64,000 nt of DNA from Chryseobacterium sp. IHB B 17019 (GCF_001456155.1 NZ_CP013293.1:3534001-3598000); one strand, 5' to 3'. Counted from the stretch's first letter, positions 9,205 to 18,241 are shown. Notes: a model not told the origin generated them from the letters alone. Translations and numbers: made by a program.

Positions 9205-10539
9205 ATGTATAGTTTTTCACCAAAATTAAAATCAACTTCTATAATCCTTCTTGTTGTAGGTTTAGTTCTATTTGGTATCGGTTTCTTTATGAATAAAGGG
9301 ATTTCTACAGAACAAATTGAACATATGATGGAGGCTGTTCATGCTTCCGGTCATACTGCTCCTACGCATTCTAGTGAAATGGTAGGACCTCAGGATCACA
9401 CTGCTCACTTAGAGCATGCTACACTTCAGGTTCACAACCAGCCTTTAGCGGCAATACATTTTGTAGCTGTATTTTTCTTTGGAGTAAGTTGTGCTGTATT
9501 GTTTTTTTACTGTATTCAGCATGCAGCCCACGCAGGTTGGCCAATTATTATTACAAGAGTAATGGAAGCTATTGCTTCTTATATTCCATACGGAGGGGCT
9601 ATTTTGATCATTTTAATGCTTCTGAATATCTTCCACCAGGGACACCTTTTCCACTGGATGGATCCGGATTTGACAGACCCTAACTCTGCTCATTTTGACG
9701 TGATCTTATTCGAAAAGAAAAGATTCTTAAATATTCCTTTCTATGCAATCAGAACTTTCATCTATGTTTTAGGTGCATCTTTCTTCGCATGGAAGCTTAA
9801 AGCTCAATCTAAAAAAGTAGACGATACCAAGTCTGATAAAGTAGAATATCAAATGCTTTACAGATGGGCAGTAGGATATATTGCATTCTTCGGATTTGCT
9901 TCTGCAGCTTGGGCTTGGGATTGGTTGATGTCTATTGACCCTCACTGGTATTCTACAATGTATATCTGGTATTCAATGGTTAGCTGCCTTTCAAGCGGAA
10001 TCGCTGTTATCATTCTTTTAAGTGTTTATTTAAAGAAAAATGGATTCTTACCACAGTTCAATGACAATCACTTGCATGATTTAGGAGTATTCCTTTTCGC
10101 TACAAGTATGCTTTGGACGTATACGTGGTTCGCTCAGTTCATGTTATATTGGTACGCGAACGTTCCGGAAGAGGTTAATTATTTCTTTGGAAGATTCCAG
10201 CACTACTCTCCTACGTTCTTACCGATGCTGATTGTAAACTTCTTATTACCATTATTGGTTTTAGTAAGCAGCAGCATCAAGAGAAACTACAAAGTGGTTA
10301 CAACAATGGCAGTAGTTGTTATTTTAGGACACCTTTTAGATTACTTCAACATGGTAATGCCGGGAACGGTAGGTCCATACTGGAAAACTCCTGAAGTATT
10401 CATCTTAATCTTAGGAGCAGTTCTATTTGTAGTTGGATTGTTTATGTTTACAGTGCTTTCAGCATTATCGAAACTTAAGCTTATCCCTACAGGGAACCCT
10501 TACCTACACGAATCTGAAATTTATGAGTATCCTTTCTAA
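9205..10539 (+). CDS. actF: Alternative complex III NrfD-like membrane subunit ActF
   Basis: The second NrfD-like membrane subunit (444 residues, about ten helices), homologous in fold to ActC. A His-rich periplasmic loop (residues 38-78) follows the first helix. Conserved segments include WAWDWLMSIDPHWYSTMY and TYTWFAQFMLYWYANVPEE. It starts 9 bases after actE. The operon ends 20-30 bases later at a strong terminator, so no cytochrome oxidase genes are cotranscribed here, unlike in some relatives. Confidence 0.92.
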   Translation: MYSFSPKLKSTSIILLVVGLVLFGIGFFMNKGISTEQIEHMMEAVHASGHTAPTHSSEMVGPQDHTAHLEHATLQVHNQPLAAIHFVAVFFFGVSCAVLFFYCIQHAAHAGWPIIITRVMEAIASYIPYGGAILIILMLLNIFHQGHLFHWMDPDLTDPNSAHFDVILFEKKRFLNIPFYAIRTFIYVLGASFFAWKLKAQSKKVDDTKSDKVEYQMLYRWAVGYIAFFGFASAAWAWDWLMSIDPHWYSTMYIWYSMVSCLSSGIAVIILLSVYLKKNGFLPQFNDNHLHDLGVFLFATSMLWTYTWFAQFMLYWYANVPEEVNYFFGRFQHYSPTFLPMLIVNFLLPLLVLVSSSIKRNYKVVTTMAVVVILGHLLDYFNMVMPGTVGPYWKTPEVFILILGAVLFVVGLFMFTVLSALSKLKLIPTGNPYLHESEIYEYPF

Positions 10540-10562
10540 GGAATTTGTAACAAGATAAAAAT

Positions 10563-10597
10563 AAAAAAGACTGATTGTAATAATCAGTCTTTTTTTT
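10563..10597 (+). terminator. Strong rho-independent terminator of the act operon
   Basis: Perfect 10-base stem AAGACTGATT / AATCAGTCTT with a 5-base loop, extended by flanking A and T runs; it lies just after actF. Confidence 0.9.
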
Positions 10598-10622
10598 GCA
10601 AAATATTAACCATTGTAACAAA

Positions 10623-10638
10623 TTGGTTTAAAAACCAA
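10623..10638. promoter_or_regulatory. Short palindrome upstream of the CPBP gene
   Basis: TTGGTTT aa AAACCAA is a perfect 7-base inverted repeat about 20 bases before the CPBP protease start. It has no T-run, so it is more likely an operator or an mRNA leader hairpin than a terminator. Its function is unproven. Confidence 0.3.
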
Positions 10639-10659
10639 CCTATTAAGAAATACAAATTT

Positions 10660-11553
10660 ATGTTCCTATTACAATTAAAAAACGATTTCGTTAATTTTAT
10701 TTCTTTTATTAAAAGACCAAATGATTTTCAGCTAGAGATTCCAGCAAGAAGGAAATTTTCAATGATTTTTAATTTTTTGATTATTGAGACAATATTTACT
10801 TTTTTGGTTGTCTTTCCGATACTATTTCTTGTTAAAAAACTAATTTCGACTAAAAGTTTAAATCCAGATGATCTCAATATCCCCGACACCTTATTATTTA
10901 GATTTCTCTTAGCTGTTGTAGCAGCTCCTATTGCAGAGGAGTTACTTTTAAGATATCCTCTGAGGTATAATATTCTTTTTTCAAAATTAATAACGCGTGA
11001 AAAATGGAACAGAATTTTTCCATTTCTAGTGTATTTTCTTTCCTCAATATTTGGATTACTGCATTTGACTAATTATGCTAATGATTCCTGGAAGTTTTAT
11101 GCGTTATTACCATTAATTCTAATCTCACAAATATGTGGTGGCTTTATTCTCAGCTATATCAGAATTAGATTAAATATTTTTTACAGCATATTGTACCACT
11201 GCATTTGGAATGCTTCGTTTGCCATTGTACTACCGTTTTTAACTATTACTTTTAATGATCCATATACATATTCAGGGAAGCATTATGATATCAAAATCCA
11301 AGAACAAGCCTTCTTTAATGAAAACAAACCTAAAACTTTAAAATTAAATGAAGCAGGTGAGAAAATTTATACATTAGATGCACAGCAGTATCAGCTGCAA
11401 AAAATCTCAGATACAATCTATGGAAAAGGGAAATACATAGCTGATGAAGAGGCTTGGATAAATATAAGTTTTAAATCTGAAAGAGGTGTTACCAAAGAAG
11501 AATTCAGGAAAATTTTACAAGAAGAATATACAATAGAAAAACCCATAGAATAA
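10660..11553 (+). CDS. CPBP-family intramembrane metalloprotease
   Basis: A 297-residue membrane protein of the CPBP (CaaX protease / bacteriocin-processing) family. The conserved motifs are present in order: PIAEELLLR (EExxxR motif, about residues 92-100), FGLLHLTN (FxxxH, about 137-144) and HCIWNA (HxxxN, about 183-188). Around these are five to six hydrophobic helices. After the last helix comes a soluble tail of about 85 residues, rich in Lys and Glu, which is longer than usual for the family. The substrate is unknown. The following secreted protein gene starts 32 bases downstream and may be cotranscribed. Confidence 0.87.
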   Translation: MFLLQLKNDFVNFISFIKRPNDFQLEIPARRKFSMIFNFLIIETIFTFLVVFPILFLVKKLISTKSLNPDDLNIPDTLLFRFLLAVVAAPIAEELLLRYPLRYNILFSKLITREKWNRIFPFLVYFLSSIFGLLHLTNYANDSWKFYALLPLILISQICGGFILSYIRIRLNIFYSILYHCIWNASFAIVLPFLTITFNDPYTYSGKHYDIKIQEQAFFNENKPKTLKLNEAGEKIYTLDAQQYQLQKISDTIYGKGKYIADEEAWINISFKSERGVTKEEFRKILQEEYTIEKPIE

Positions 11554-11585
11554 AAAATCAATTAAACATAAGTAAAATAAATACT

Positions 11586-12602
11586 ATGAAAAAAAACTAT
11601 TTAATGTTATTTTTTGTGCTGATGCTTAGCTTCATTAATGCACAAACCATTACTTTTATTTCCGAAAGAACAAACAAACCCCTTCCAAAAGTTTCAGTTT
11701 TTGGAAAAGACGGAAGCATTGTGGCGTATTCTGATATCGATGGAAAAATTGATAAACAGGTATTGAAGCCGGACCAGGAAAAATTTAAGTTGGTTCATAA
11801 CAATCTTACCGTCGCTACACTTTCTTATGCAGACTTCAATCAAGACGTGATTAAAATAATTGATAATGTAAAAGATATCGAAACCGTTGTCATTAAAAAT
11901 AATAAACCTGCAAAATACATTTTTGTGAAAGGTAATTTCAATTCTTATGTTACCGTAAATAACAAGTTGAGCAGTTTTACAGATGGAATAATCACCTATA
12001 TTTTTGACAATAAAACTAAAAAATTAAAAACTTCCCGTATCGAGCAGTATAGAGTATTCAAATTAGAAAATCTATCAGAAGACAGAAAAAAAACGGATTC
12101 CTGGGACTACGATACTTTTCTAGAAATTCCGGAAATGGATGATGTTGGAAATATACTGAAATACAAAGAAGATAAAAGATCAAAATTCACAGAATTAAAA
12201 GGAGACCGTAAAGATGAAGTTGAGATCACAGGAGAAGCCCTTCAGAAAAAAGAATTTGCATTATTCGGTTACAGATTCTTTGATTTCAAAAGTATTTTAA
12301 ATATCGCTTATGAAAAAAATTCTAAAAAAACGTTGAAAGACCTTTTAGAGTATAATAAAATTGTTTTTCTGCATTTTAAACATAAAAGTGAACCAGATTA
12401 TAATGCCATTACGGTTTATGGTAATTTTTATCCCACTGAAATAAGTTTTAAAAACGAAAATAATTTAGAAAAAATAAAACTTGATACCAATTCCAGCTAT
12501 TACACAACAGAATACTGGAAAGACCCGGAATATCAGAATATGCAGAATATTTTTAGCTCGTTTTTCGGAGCAGATCTAAAAGAGCAACAAAATAAAAAAT
12601 AA
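11586..12602 (+). CDS. Secreted protein with carboxypeptidase-regulatory-like N-terminus
   Basis: A 338-residue exported protein with a signal peptide ending INAQ (residue 19). Residues 20-95 resemble the carboxypeptidase regulatory-like / peptidase-associated fold common in Bacteroidota envelope proteins (ITFISERTNKPLPKVSVFGK, then YSDIDGKI). The rest is charged and has no motif I recognise. It sits 32 bases after the CPBP protease gene, so the pair may form a small operon. The function is unknown. Confidence 0.75.
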   Translation: MKKNYLMLFFVLMLSFINAQTITFISERTNKPLPKVSVFGKDGSIVAYSDIDGKIDKQVLKPDQEKFKLVHNNLTVATLSYADFNQDVIKIIDNVKDIETVVIKNNKPAKYIFVKGNFNSYVTVNNKLSSFTDGIITYIFDNKTKKLKTSRIEQYRVFKLENLSEDRKKTDSWDYDTFLEIPEMDDVGNILKYKEDKRSKFTELKGDRKDEVEITGEALQKKEFALFGYRFFDFKSILNIAYEKNSKKTLKDLLEYNKIVFLHFKHKSEPDYNAITVYGNFYPTEISFKNENNLEKIKLDTNSSYYTTEYWKDPEYQNMQNIFSSFFGADLKEQQNKK

Positions 12603-12627
12603 AACCGTCTATTAATAAAGGTTTTAT

Positions 12628-12635
12628 TATTTTTG
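12628..12635 (+). promoter_or_regulatory. Candidate -7 promoter box
   Basis: TATTTTTG matches TAnnTTTG and lies 17 bases before the ATG of the lipoprotein at 12653. It overlaps an in-frame GTG at 12635, which argues that the GTG is not the true start. Confidence 0.45.
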
Positions 12636-12652
12636 TGGTAAACCGAATTAAA

Positions 12653-13852
12653 ATGAAAAAGTTTTCTTTTCTACTCGTTTTCAGCTTATTGCTTTTCACA
12701 GCATGTAAGAAGGACCATGTAGATGCTACGAATACTAAAACTTTACAGTCGAGTATCAATGATATGACGGCCAGTCTTCCGACCATTAAACAAATTAAGT
12801 TTAATGAAGCTCTTTATATTTTAAAAACTTTTGGCGTGGAGGCAGATGGCGATGTTGCGGAACTAAAAGCCCTCGGACAACTGATCAACGGGAAAAAAGT
12901 ACCTGAAATCATGTCTATGGCAGATCAGGTGGCTCAGAAAAACGGCATTGAATGGGCCAGTACAGCGCCACCGTCTTTAGGAGAAATGAATATCTTTGGA
13001 GATGACAAGGCAAAAGAAAGTGACCCGAATGATGTAAAAGCAAACTCCTTGAGCGTTATTACAAGACCTACAGGAGACGATGGGGCGGGAGCACCAACGG
13101 CCATTCAAATTGTACCGAGATTAGTTGACAATGCAGGAAAACCAATCGCATTCACCGGCGCCGGCCTGGAAACGACACTCGAAGTTTTCAGTAATGGTGT
13201 AAAACTTTCAACAGCGAAAAATTTAATGCAGGATAACAATTTTAAAGGATTTAATTTAAAATTCTCATCCATTCCCGCAGCTAAAGTGGTAGACAATAAA
13301 ATTGACATCACCGTTTCCGTAAAAACAACGGCAAAAACTTTTAAAATGACGAAAATCGGTTTGGATGTAAATTCATCATTACTGAAAGTTCCTGCTGTAC
13401 CAAAAGTAGATTCAACTGCGGTAAACCAAGATCCTGCGGTAATTGATCCAAATAATCCGGGCGCTACAACTCCTCCAACAACGGATCCTAATGCGGCACC
13501 TACAACAACTCCGGCAACTCCTAAACAACCTGCTTCAGACCCTAAAAGTACAGTAACAGGCTTTTTAAATAATGTAAGCTCTCAAAACTTAAAAGCAGCC
13601 TTTAACGCTTCAAGCAATCCAAGCTGGGGAAATTATGAATCTTTCTCAAACCCAACTTCAGGATTCGGATCTGTAAAGAATGTAAGCGTAAAAAATATTA
13701 CTACCAATGCTACAACTCCAAATGTGGCGAGTGTAAATGCAACATATGACGTAACGGATAAAAGCGGAAAAACAACTTCCTTAAAAGCAACCTTCGGACT
13801 GAAAAATGTAAACGGAGAATGGAAAATTTCCAGCTATAAAATCAATCCTTAG
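12653..13852 (+). CDS. Putative lipoprotein with Pro/Thr linker and NTF2-like C-terminus
   Basis: A 399-residue lipoprotein: lipobox LLFTAC (Cys about 18) followed by KKD. The first half (to about residue 250) has no match I recognise. A Pro/Thr/Asn-rich linker (about 255-295) follows. The last 100 residues (SDPKSTVTGFLNNVSSQNL to the end) read like a DUF4878 / NTF2-like domain, with the closing pattern NGEWKISSYKI. I chose the ATG at 12653 because it gives a clean lipoprotein signal and lies after the likely promoter. The stop codon is one base from the apt start, so apt may be translated from the same message. Confidence 0.75.
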   Translation: MKKFSFLLVFSLLLFTACKKDHVDATNTKTLQSSINDMTASLPTIKQIKFNEALYILKTFGVEADGDVAELKALGQLINGKKVPEIMSMADQVAQKNGIEWASTAPPSLGEMNIFGDDKAKESDPNDVKANSLSVITRPTGDDGAGAPTAIQIVPRLVDNAGKPIAFTGAGLETTLEVFSNGVKLSTAKNLMQDNNFKGFNLKFSSIPAAKVVDNKIDITVSVKTTAKTFKMTKIGLDVNSSLLKVPAVPKVDSTAVNQDPAVIDPNNPGATTPPTTDPNAAPTTTPATPKQPASDPKSTVTGFLNNVSSQNLKAAFNASSNPSWGNYESFSNPTSGFGSVKNVSVKNITTNATTPNVASVNATYDVTDKSGKTTSLKATFGLKNVNGEWKISSYKINP

Positions 13853-13853
13853 G

Positions 13854-14390
13854 ATGGCTTCACAAGAATTAATTAAGAGATTAGAAGAAACAATTGAAAA
13901 TATTTCTGATTTTCCGATTCCGGGAATTCAGTTCAAAGACATCTCCCCTATTTTCTTAGACCCAAAACTGTATGAAGATGTGATCGCAGATCTTGTTGAA
14001 TTCAGTAAAGGAAAAGTGGATGCTGTTTGCGGAATTGAAAGTCGAGGCTATCTTTTCGGGATTGCTATTGCTGTTGCCCTCGAAGTTCCGTTTATTTTAA
14101 TAAGAAAAGCCGGGAAACTTCCTCCACCCGTTGTTTCAGAAAAATACGACCTGGAATACGGAAGTGCAGAAATTGAAACCCGCGAAGGACAGATAAAACC
14201 CGGACAGAAAGTGCTGATCCATGACGATCTTCTAGCAACAGGCGGAACAACAGAAGCCGCTGCAAAACTGGTTGAAAAACAAGGTGCAACAGTTGCCCAA
14301 TTCAGTTTCTTAATTGGCTTAAAAGAATTGAACGGACAGGAAAAATTAAAGAAATTCAACGCAGAAGTTTATCATATTCTAGAATATTAA
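13854..14390 (+). CDS. apt: Adenine phosphoribosyltransferase
   Basis: Converts adenine and PRPP to AMP in purine salvage; cytosolic. The 178 residues are normal for Apt. Hallmarks are FPIPGIQFKDISP near residue 21, CGIESRGYLFG near 63, RKAGKLPPP near 85, and the PRPP-binding loop VLIHDDLLATGGT near 122-134. It starts one base after the stop of the upstream lipoprotein gene, and a long REP-like inverted repeat follows it. Confidence 0.95.
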   Translation: MASQELIKRLEETIENISDFPIPGIQFKDISPIFLDPKLYEDVIADLVEFSKGKVDAVCGIESRGYLFGIAIAVALEVPFILIRKAGKLPPPVVSEKYDLEYGSAEIETREGQIKPGQKVLIHDDLLATGGTTEAAAKLVEKQGATVAQFSFLIGLKELNGQEKLKKFNAEVYHILEY

Positions 14391-14412
14391 ACTTTTCATT
14401 TAAAAATAAGAT

Positions 14413-14492
14413 GCTTCGACTTTGCTCAGCATGACACATTTAAACAATCTATTATTAATAGTATTATATGTCACGCTGAGCAAAGTCGAAGC
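14413..14492. repeat. REP-like inverted repeat (GCTTCGAC...GTCGAAGC)
   Basis: Two 24-base arms (14413-14436 and 14469-14492) match as inverted repeats at 23 of 24 positions, with a 32-base AT-rich centre. The core CTTCGACTTTGCTCAGC recurs as a half-site at 42178. This is an intergenic repeat of the REP/palindromic class; it could also terminate transcription after apt. Confidence 0.8.
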
Positions 14493-14575
14493 CATCTTTT
14501 TCAATAAATACACGATTCACCTTTAACAATTTACTCTATTTATTCAAATAAAATCAATAATACACACAAAGTATT

Positions 14576-14605
14576 TTGTAAATCATTCAGAAACAATTAA
14601 ATTTG
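14576..14605 (+). promoter_or_regulatory. Promoter of the TPR protein-ribH pair
   Basis: TTG (14576-14578), a 19-base spacer, then TAAATTTG (14598-14605). Both boxes fit the Bacteroidota housekeeping consensus, and the -7 box lies 21 bases before the start codon. Confidence 0.65.
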
Positions 14606-14626
14606 CAATTCAATTTTTAAGAATTT

Positions 14627-15334
14627 ATGGCAAAACTTACAAAGAATGCTCAGAATGAGCAAGAAGGTAAAGAAACAGTGGAGTTTTTTAAAGATCTTGA
14701 CAGAGAGGCTTTAAACACAGAAAGATTCCTTGAAAAATATTCAAAACCGCTAGGTATTGTTTTTGGAGTGCTTATTTTAGGTGTTCTGGGATTCTTCGGT
14801 TACAAACAATTCGTTGTGGCTCCTAAAAATACTGAAGCTGTAAAAAGTTTCCTTGCTGCTCAGAAAAACCTTACTGAAGGTAAAGAAAAAGAGGCATTAG
14901 GAGGAAAATCTGCTGCAAATCCAGGTTTCTTAGGAACTTATAATGAATATTCAGGAACTGATGTTGGTAAGCTTTCTGCTTATAATGCTGGTATTTTGAA
15001 GTTTAAAGAAGGAAAATTCCAGGAAGCGTACGATCTTTTGGATAATTTTTCATCTGACAACAAAACGCTGATGGCCATGAAATTTGGCGCAATGGCTGAT
15101 GCAAAATCTGGTCTTAATAAAAATGATGAGGCTTTGCAATTGTTGGACAAAGCTGCTTCTGCAACTGATGATCCTTATACAACTTATTATTTTACAAGAA
15201 AAGCTGGTATTTTGGCTTTAGGATTAAACAAAAAACCGGAAGCTAAAAAATATTTTGCAACAATTGACGAAAAATATCAGGACTACGACAACGGAATGTC
15301 TGATTCTTATATTGAAATGACTAAATATTACTAA
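14627..15334 (+). CDS. Membrane-anchored tetratricopeptide repeat protein
   Basis: A 235-residue protein with a cytoplasmic N-terminus, one transmembrane helix (about residues 43-63, LGIVFGVLILGVLGFFGYK) and a C-terminal region of TPR-like helices (residues 100-225). The layout resembles YfgM-type ancillary proteins of the Sec machinery: N-in single-pass with a periplasmic TPR domain. That role is an inference. ribH follows after 3 bases, so the two are cotranscribed. Confidence 0.8.
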   Translation: MAKLTKNAQNEQEGKETVEFFKDLDREALNTERFLEKYSKPLGIVFGVLILGVLGFFGYKQFVVAPKNTEAVKSFLAAQKNLTEGKEKEALGGKSAANPGFLGTYNEYSGTDVGKLSAYNAGILKFKEGKFQEAYDLLDNFSSDNKTLMAMKFGAMADAKSGLNKNDEALQLLDKAASATDDPYTTYYFTRKAGILALGLNKKPEAKKYFATIDEKYQDYDNGMSDSYIEMTKYY

Positions 15335-15337
15335 ACA

Positions 15338-15856
15338 ATGGCAACAGTTAATCTTTCTGATTACAAGCCACTTAATATAACAAATGCCGATGAATTTTCT
15401 ATCGGCATTGTTTTTTCTGAGTGGAATGATTTTGTAACCTATAATCTTCGTGATGCAGCTCTGGAAATTCTTCAAAAAGAAGGAGTAAAATCTGAAAATA
15501 TTAAACTTTTTCCGGTTCCGGGAGCTTTTGAACTAAACTATGCAAGCATGCAGCTCTGCAAGGAGCGTAAATATGATGCTGTAATCTCAATCGGGTGTGT
15601 GATTCGTGGAGAAACGCCACATTTCGATTATGTCTGCTCGGCCGTTGCTCAGGGCATTAAAGATTGTAATATCATGACGGATACCCCTACCATTTTCTGC
15701 GTATTGACAGATGATACAAAGGAACAATCTATCGCAAGAAGCGGAGGTGATCTTGGAAATAAGGGTGTAGAAGCTGCGGTAACAGCTTTAAGGATGATAG
15801 ATTTTAAGAAAAATCTTGCCGGTAAAAAAGGAAATATCGGTTTCGGGCATTCTTAG
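15338..15856 (+). CDS. ribH: 6,7-dimethyl-8-ribityllumazine synthase
   Basis: Penultimate step of riboflavin synthesis: condenses the 5-amino-6-ribitylaminouracil with 3,4-dihydroxy-2-butanone 4-phosphate; cytosolic, usually a 60-mer or pentamer. The 172-residue protein shows the family pattern: GIVFSEWND near residue 23, VPGAFELNYA near 60, IGCVIRGETPHFDYVC near 87 with the catalytic His, and the C-terminal NKGVEAAVTALRM. It lies 3 bases after the TPR gene and ends at a terminator. Confidence 0.95.
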   Translation: MATVNLSDYKPLNITNADEFSIGIVFSEWNDFVTYNLRDAALEILQKEGVKSENIKLFPVPGAFELNYASMQLCKERKYDAVISIGCVIRGETPHFDYVCSAVAQGIKDCNIMTDTPTIFCVLTDDTKEQSIARSGGDLGNKGVEAAVTALRMIDFKKNLAGKKGNIGFGHS

Positions 15857-15888
15857 TTTTAACACTTTTTAATTAAAATTTAAAATAC

Positions 15889-15917
15889 AAGAGCTATTAA
15901 AAGATGGCTCTTTTTTT
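15889..15917 (+). terminator. Rho-independent terminator after ribH
   Basis: Stem AAGAGCTAT / ATGGCTCTT (one wobble pair) followed by a run of seven or more T. Confidence 0.75.
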
Positions 15918-16044
15918 CATTTAAGTCCAATTTTGTGATGATTTTTCCGATATGTGATTTTCTTAATATTTTTTTAAATATTTATAAAATTTCTAATTAA
16001 TAACAGCTTTTTGTTTTTATTATTAAACAAATCAGCATAAAAGT

Positions 16045-16052
16045 TATCTTTG
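16045..16052 (+). promoter_or_regulatory. Candidate -7 promoter box
   Basis: TATCTTTG matches TAnnTTTG 26 bases before the sulfatase-family gene at 16079. No TTG lies at the usual spacing. Confidence 0.45.
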
Positions 16053-16078
16053 CAGAAATTTAATATCAGATAAATCAG

Positions 16079-18163
16079 ATGATTTCTAGTAAAATGAAAC
16101 CGTTCCTTTATTTAGGAGCTTTATATCTTATCATTTCTTTACTTGTAAGAGTAGTTTTCTTTTTTCACCCCATTACAACAGTAAGTTTTGGTTTTTTTGA
16201 AATATTGAAGATTCTGATAATCGGTGCAATCAATGATTCTTTTGTTTTTATCTTGACATGCCCTTTTCTGGCCCTTTATTTTTTATTTTTATCTGACTCA
16301 AAATACCAGAAGCCGTATGGACAAATCATTCTGGGCGCATTGGTACTTTTCTTTTTGTATATACTCCTCATCCCGAATAATATATTTAAACAATATGGAG
16401 GCTCGGTTGCAGAAATTGCACTGGCTTTTATCGGTGTAAAAATAATTTTCTTTGCACTAATGTTTTTTCTCCCGGAAAGACGCCTTAAAATCAGGAATAC
16501 GCTTTATTTTATCACCCTTTTCTTGTATATCTTGTTAATTGTTTTCAATGCGGTAAGTGAATATTTCTTTTATAATGAATTTGGTTTAAGATATAATTTT
16601 ATTGCGGTAGATTATCTCATTTATACCAACGAGGTGATTGGAAATATCATGGAAAGTTACCCTGTAGTTCCTTTATTTCTGGCAATTTTTACCATAACCG
16701 CACTGATCTCTGTTTTCATTTATAGAAAAACAAAAATGGAGCTTTTAGATTTTCCGAATATTAAACAAAAACTGATGTTGTTGGGAGCTTTTTTTGTTTT
16801 AATAGGTATTAGCTTATTTGGTCTCAGCCTTACTACGAAAATCAAAGGGAACAGTGTTTTTGAAGGAGAAATCCAGGCGAATGGGTTACCTAAATTTTAT
16901 TGGGCATTTACTCACAACGAACTGGATTATTTCCAATTTTACCCCACAATTAATCAAAAAACGGCCGAAAATAATTTTCTCAATCAATATCCGGAACCTG
17001 TTCTAAAAAGAAATATCACTTCAGATCAGCCGGAATTAAAGAAAAATGTTGTTTTAATTTCTATTGAAAGCTTATCCGCAGATTTCATGGAACATTATGG
17101 AAATACACAAAAAATCACTCCTTTTCTGGATAGTTTGGCAGACCATTCTCTGATGTTCACCAATCTTTATGCAACGGGAAACAGAACCGTTCGCGGCCTG
17201 GAAGCATTGACACTCTGCATCCCACCCACTGCAGGAGAAAGCATCATCAAGAGAGAAAATAATAAAAACAAATTCACCACCGGAAGTGTTTTCAAATCAA
17301 AAGGTTATGATGTAAAATTTTTATACGGCGGATACAGTTATTTCGACAATATGCGGGATTTCTTTGCTGGAAACGGCTACGGAATTGTTGATCGTGACAA
17401 TTTTAAGCCGGAAGAAATTACTTTCGCAAACGTCTGGGGTGTTGCTGATGAAGATATGGCAAAAAAGGCCATCCAAACCATGAACGCCGAAGCAAAATCC
17501 GGAAAACCTTTCTTCAATCACTGGATGACGGTTTCCAATCACAGGCCTTTTACTTATCCTGACGGAAAAATTGACATTCCAGGAGATGTAAAATCCCGTG
17601 AAGGAGGGGTAAAATATACCGATTATTCTCTTCGTAAGTTCTTTGAAATGGCAAAAAAACAAGATTGGTACAAAAACACCGTTTTCGTGGTCATCGCAGA
17701 TCATTGTGCTTCAAGTGCCGGAGATACGGAACTTCCGATGGATAAATACAAAATTCCGGCAATGATTTTCTCCGAAGGTTTCATCCAGCCTCAGAAATTC
17801 ACACAAACCATGTCACAGATTGATGTGATGCCTACCCTTTTCGGACTGTTGAATTTTAATTATCAATCTAAATTTTTGGGTCAGGATATTTTTAAAAAGG
17901 GTTTCCAGCCCAAAGCTTACATTGCAACTTATCAGGATTTAGGATTTGTGAAGGACAATTATTTGACTATAATTTCTCCTTTGAGAAAAGTAAAACAATA
18001 TGCTTTAACGCAACAAAAAAATAAGTTGTCTCCGGAGTTTAATATTTATTATGACGAAAAGCAATTGAAAACTCCAGATCAGAATAAAAAACTTATTGAA
18101 GAAACAATTTCTGCATATCAATCTACATCATACTGGCTGGAAAAAAATCAGCTTAACCGTTAA
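16079..18163 (+). CDS. LTA synthase family protein (membrane sulfatase / phosphotransferase)
   Basis: A 694-residue inner-membrane enzyme of the alkaline phosphatase superfamily. The first 245 residues carry five hydrophobic helices. From about residue 320 the periplasmic catalytic domain begins: NVVLISIESLSADFMEHYG supplies the metal-binding Glu, GNRTVRGLEAL near 367 the nucleophile Thr, and VFVVIADHC near 536 the Asp/His metal ligands. Family members move phosphoglycerol or phosphoethanolamine from lipids to glycans or lipids. As a Gram-negative this organism should lack lipoteichoic acid, so the acceptor is probably an envelope lipid or glycan. An alternative start is the ATG at 16094. Confidence 0.88.
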   Translation: MISSKMKPFLYLGALYLIISLLVRVVFFFHPITTVSFGFFEILKILIIGAINDSFVFILTCPFLALYFLFLSDSKYQKPYGQIILGALVLFFLYILLIPNNIFKQYGGSVAEIALAFIGVKIIFFALMFFLPERRLKIRNTLYFITLFLYILLIVFNAVSEYFFYNEFGLRYNFIAVDYLIYTNEVIGNIMESYPVVPLFLAIFTITALISVFIYRKTKMELLDFPNIKQKLMLLGAFFVLIGISLFGLSLTTKIKGNSVFEGEIQANGLPKFYWAFTHNELDYFQFYPTINQKTAENNFLNQYPEPVLKRNITSDQPELKKNVVLISIESLSADFMEHYGNTQKITPFLDSLADHSLMFTNLYATGNRTVRGLEALTLCIPPTAGESIIKRENNKNKFTTGSVFKSKGYDVKFLYGGYSYFDNMRDFFAGNGYGIVDRDNFKPEEITFANVWGVADEDMAKKAIQTMNAEAKSGKPFFNHWMTVSNHRPFTYPDGKIDIPGDVKSREGGVKYTDYSLRKFFEMAKKQDWYKNTVFVVIADHCASSAGDTELPMDKYKIPAMIFSEGFIQPQKFTQTMSQIDVMPTLFGLLNFNYQSKFLGQDIFKKGFQPKAYIATYQDLGFVKDNYLTIISPLRKVKQYALTQQKNKLSPEFNIYYDEKQLKTPDQNKKLIEETISAYQSTSYWLEKNQLNR

Positions 18164-18241
18164 TTAAATGATAAAATATTTTCTGCTTTCATAGAATGTA
18201 TTCATTAAATTTCTAAATTTACATACAAATAAATACAAACT

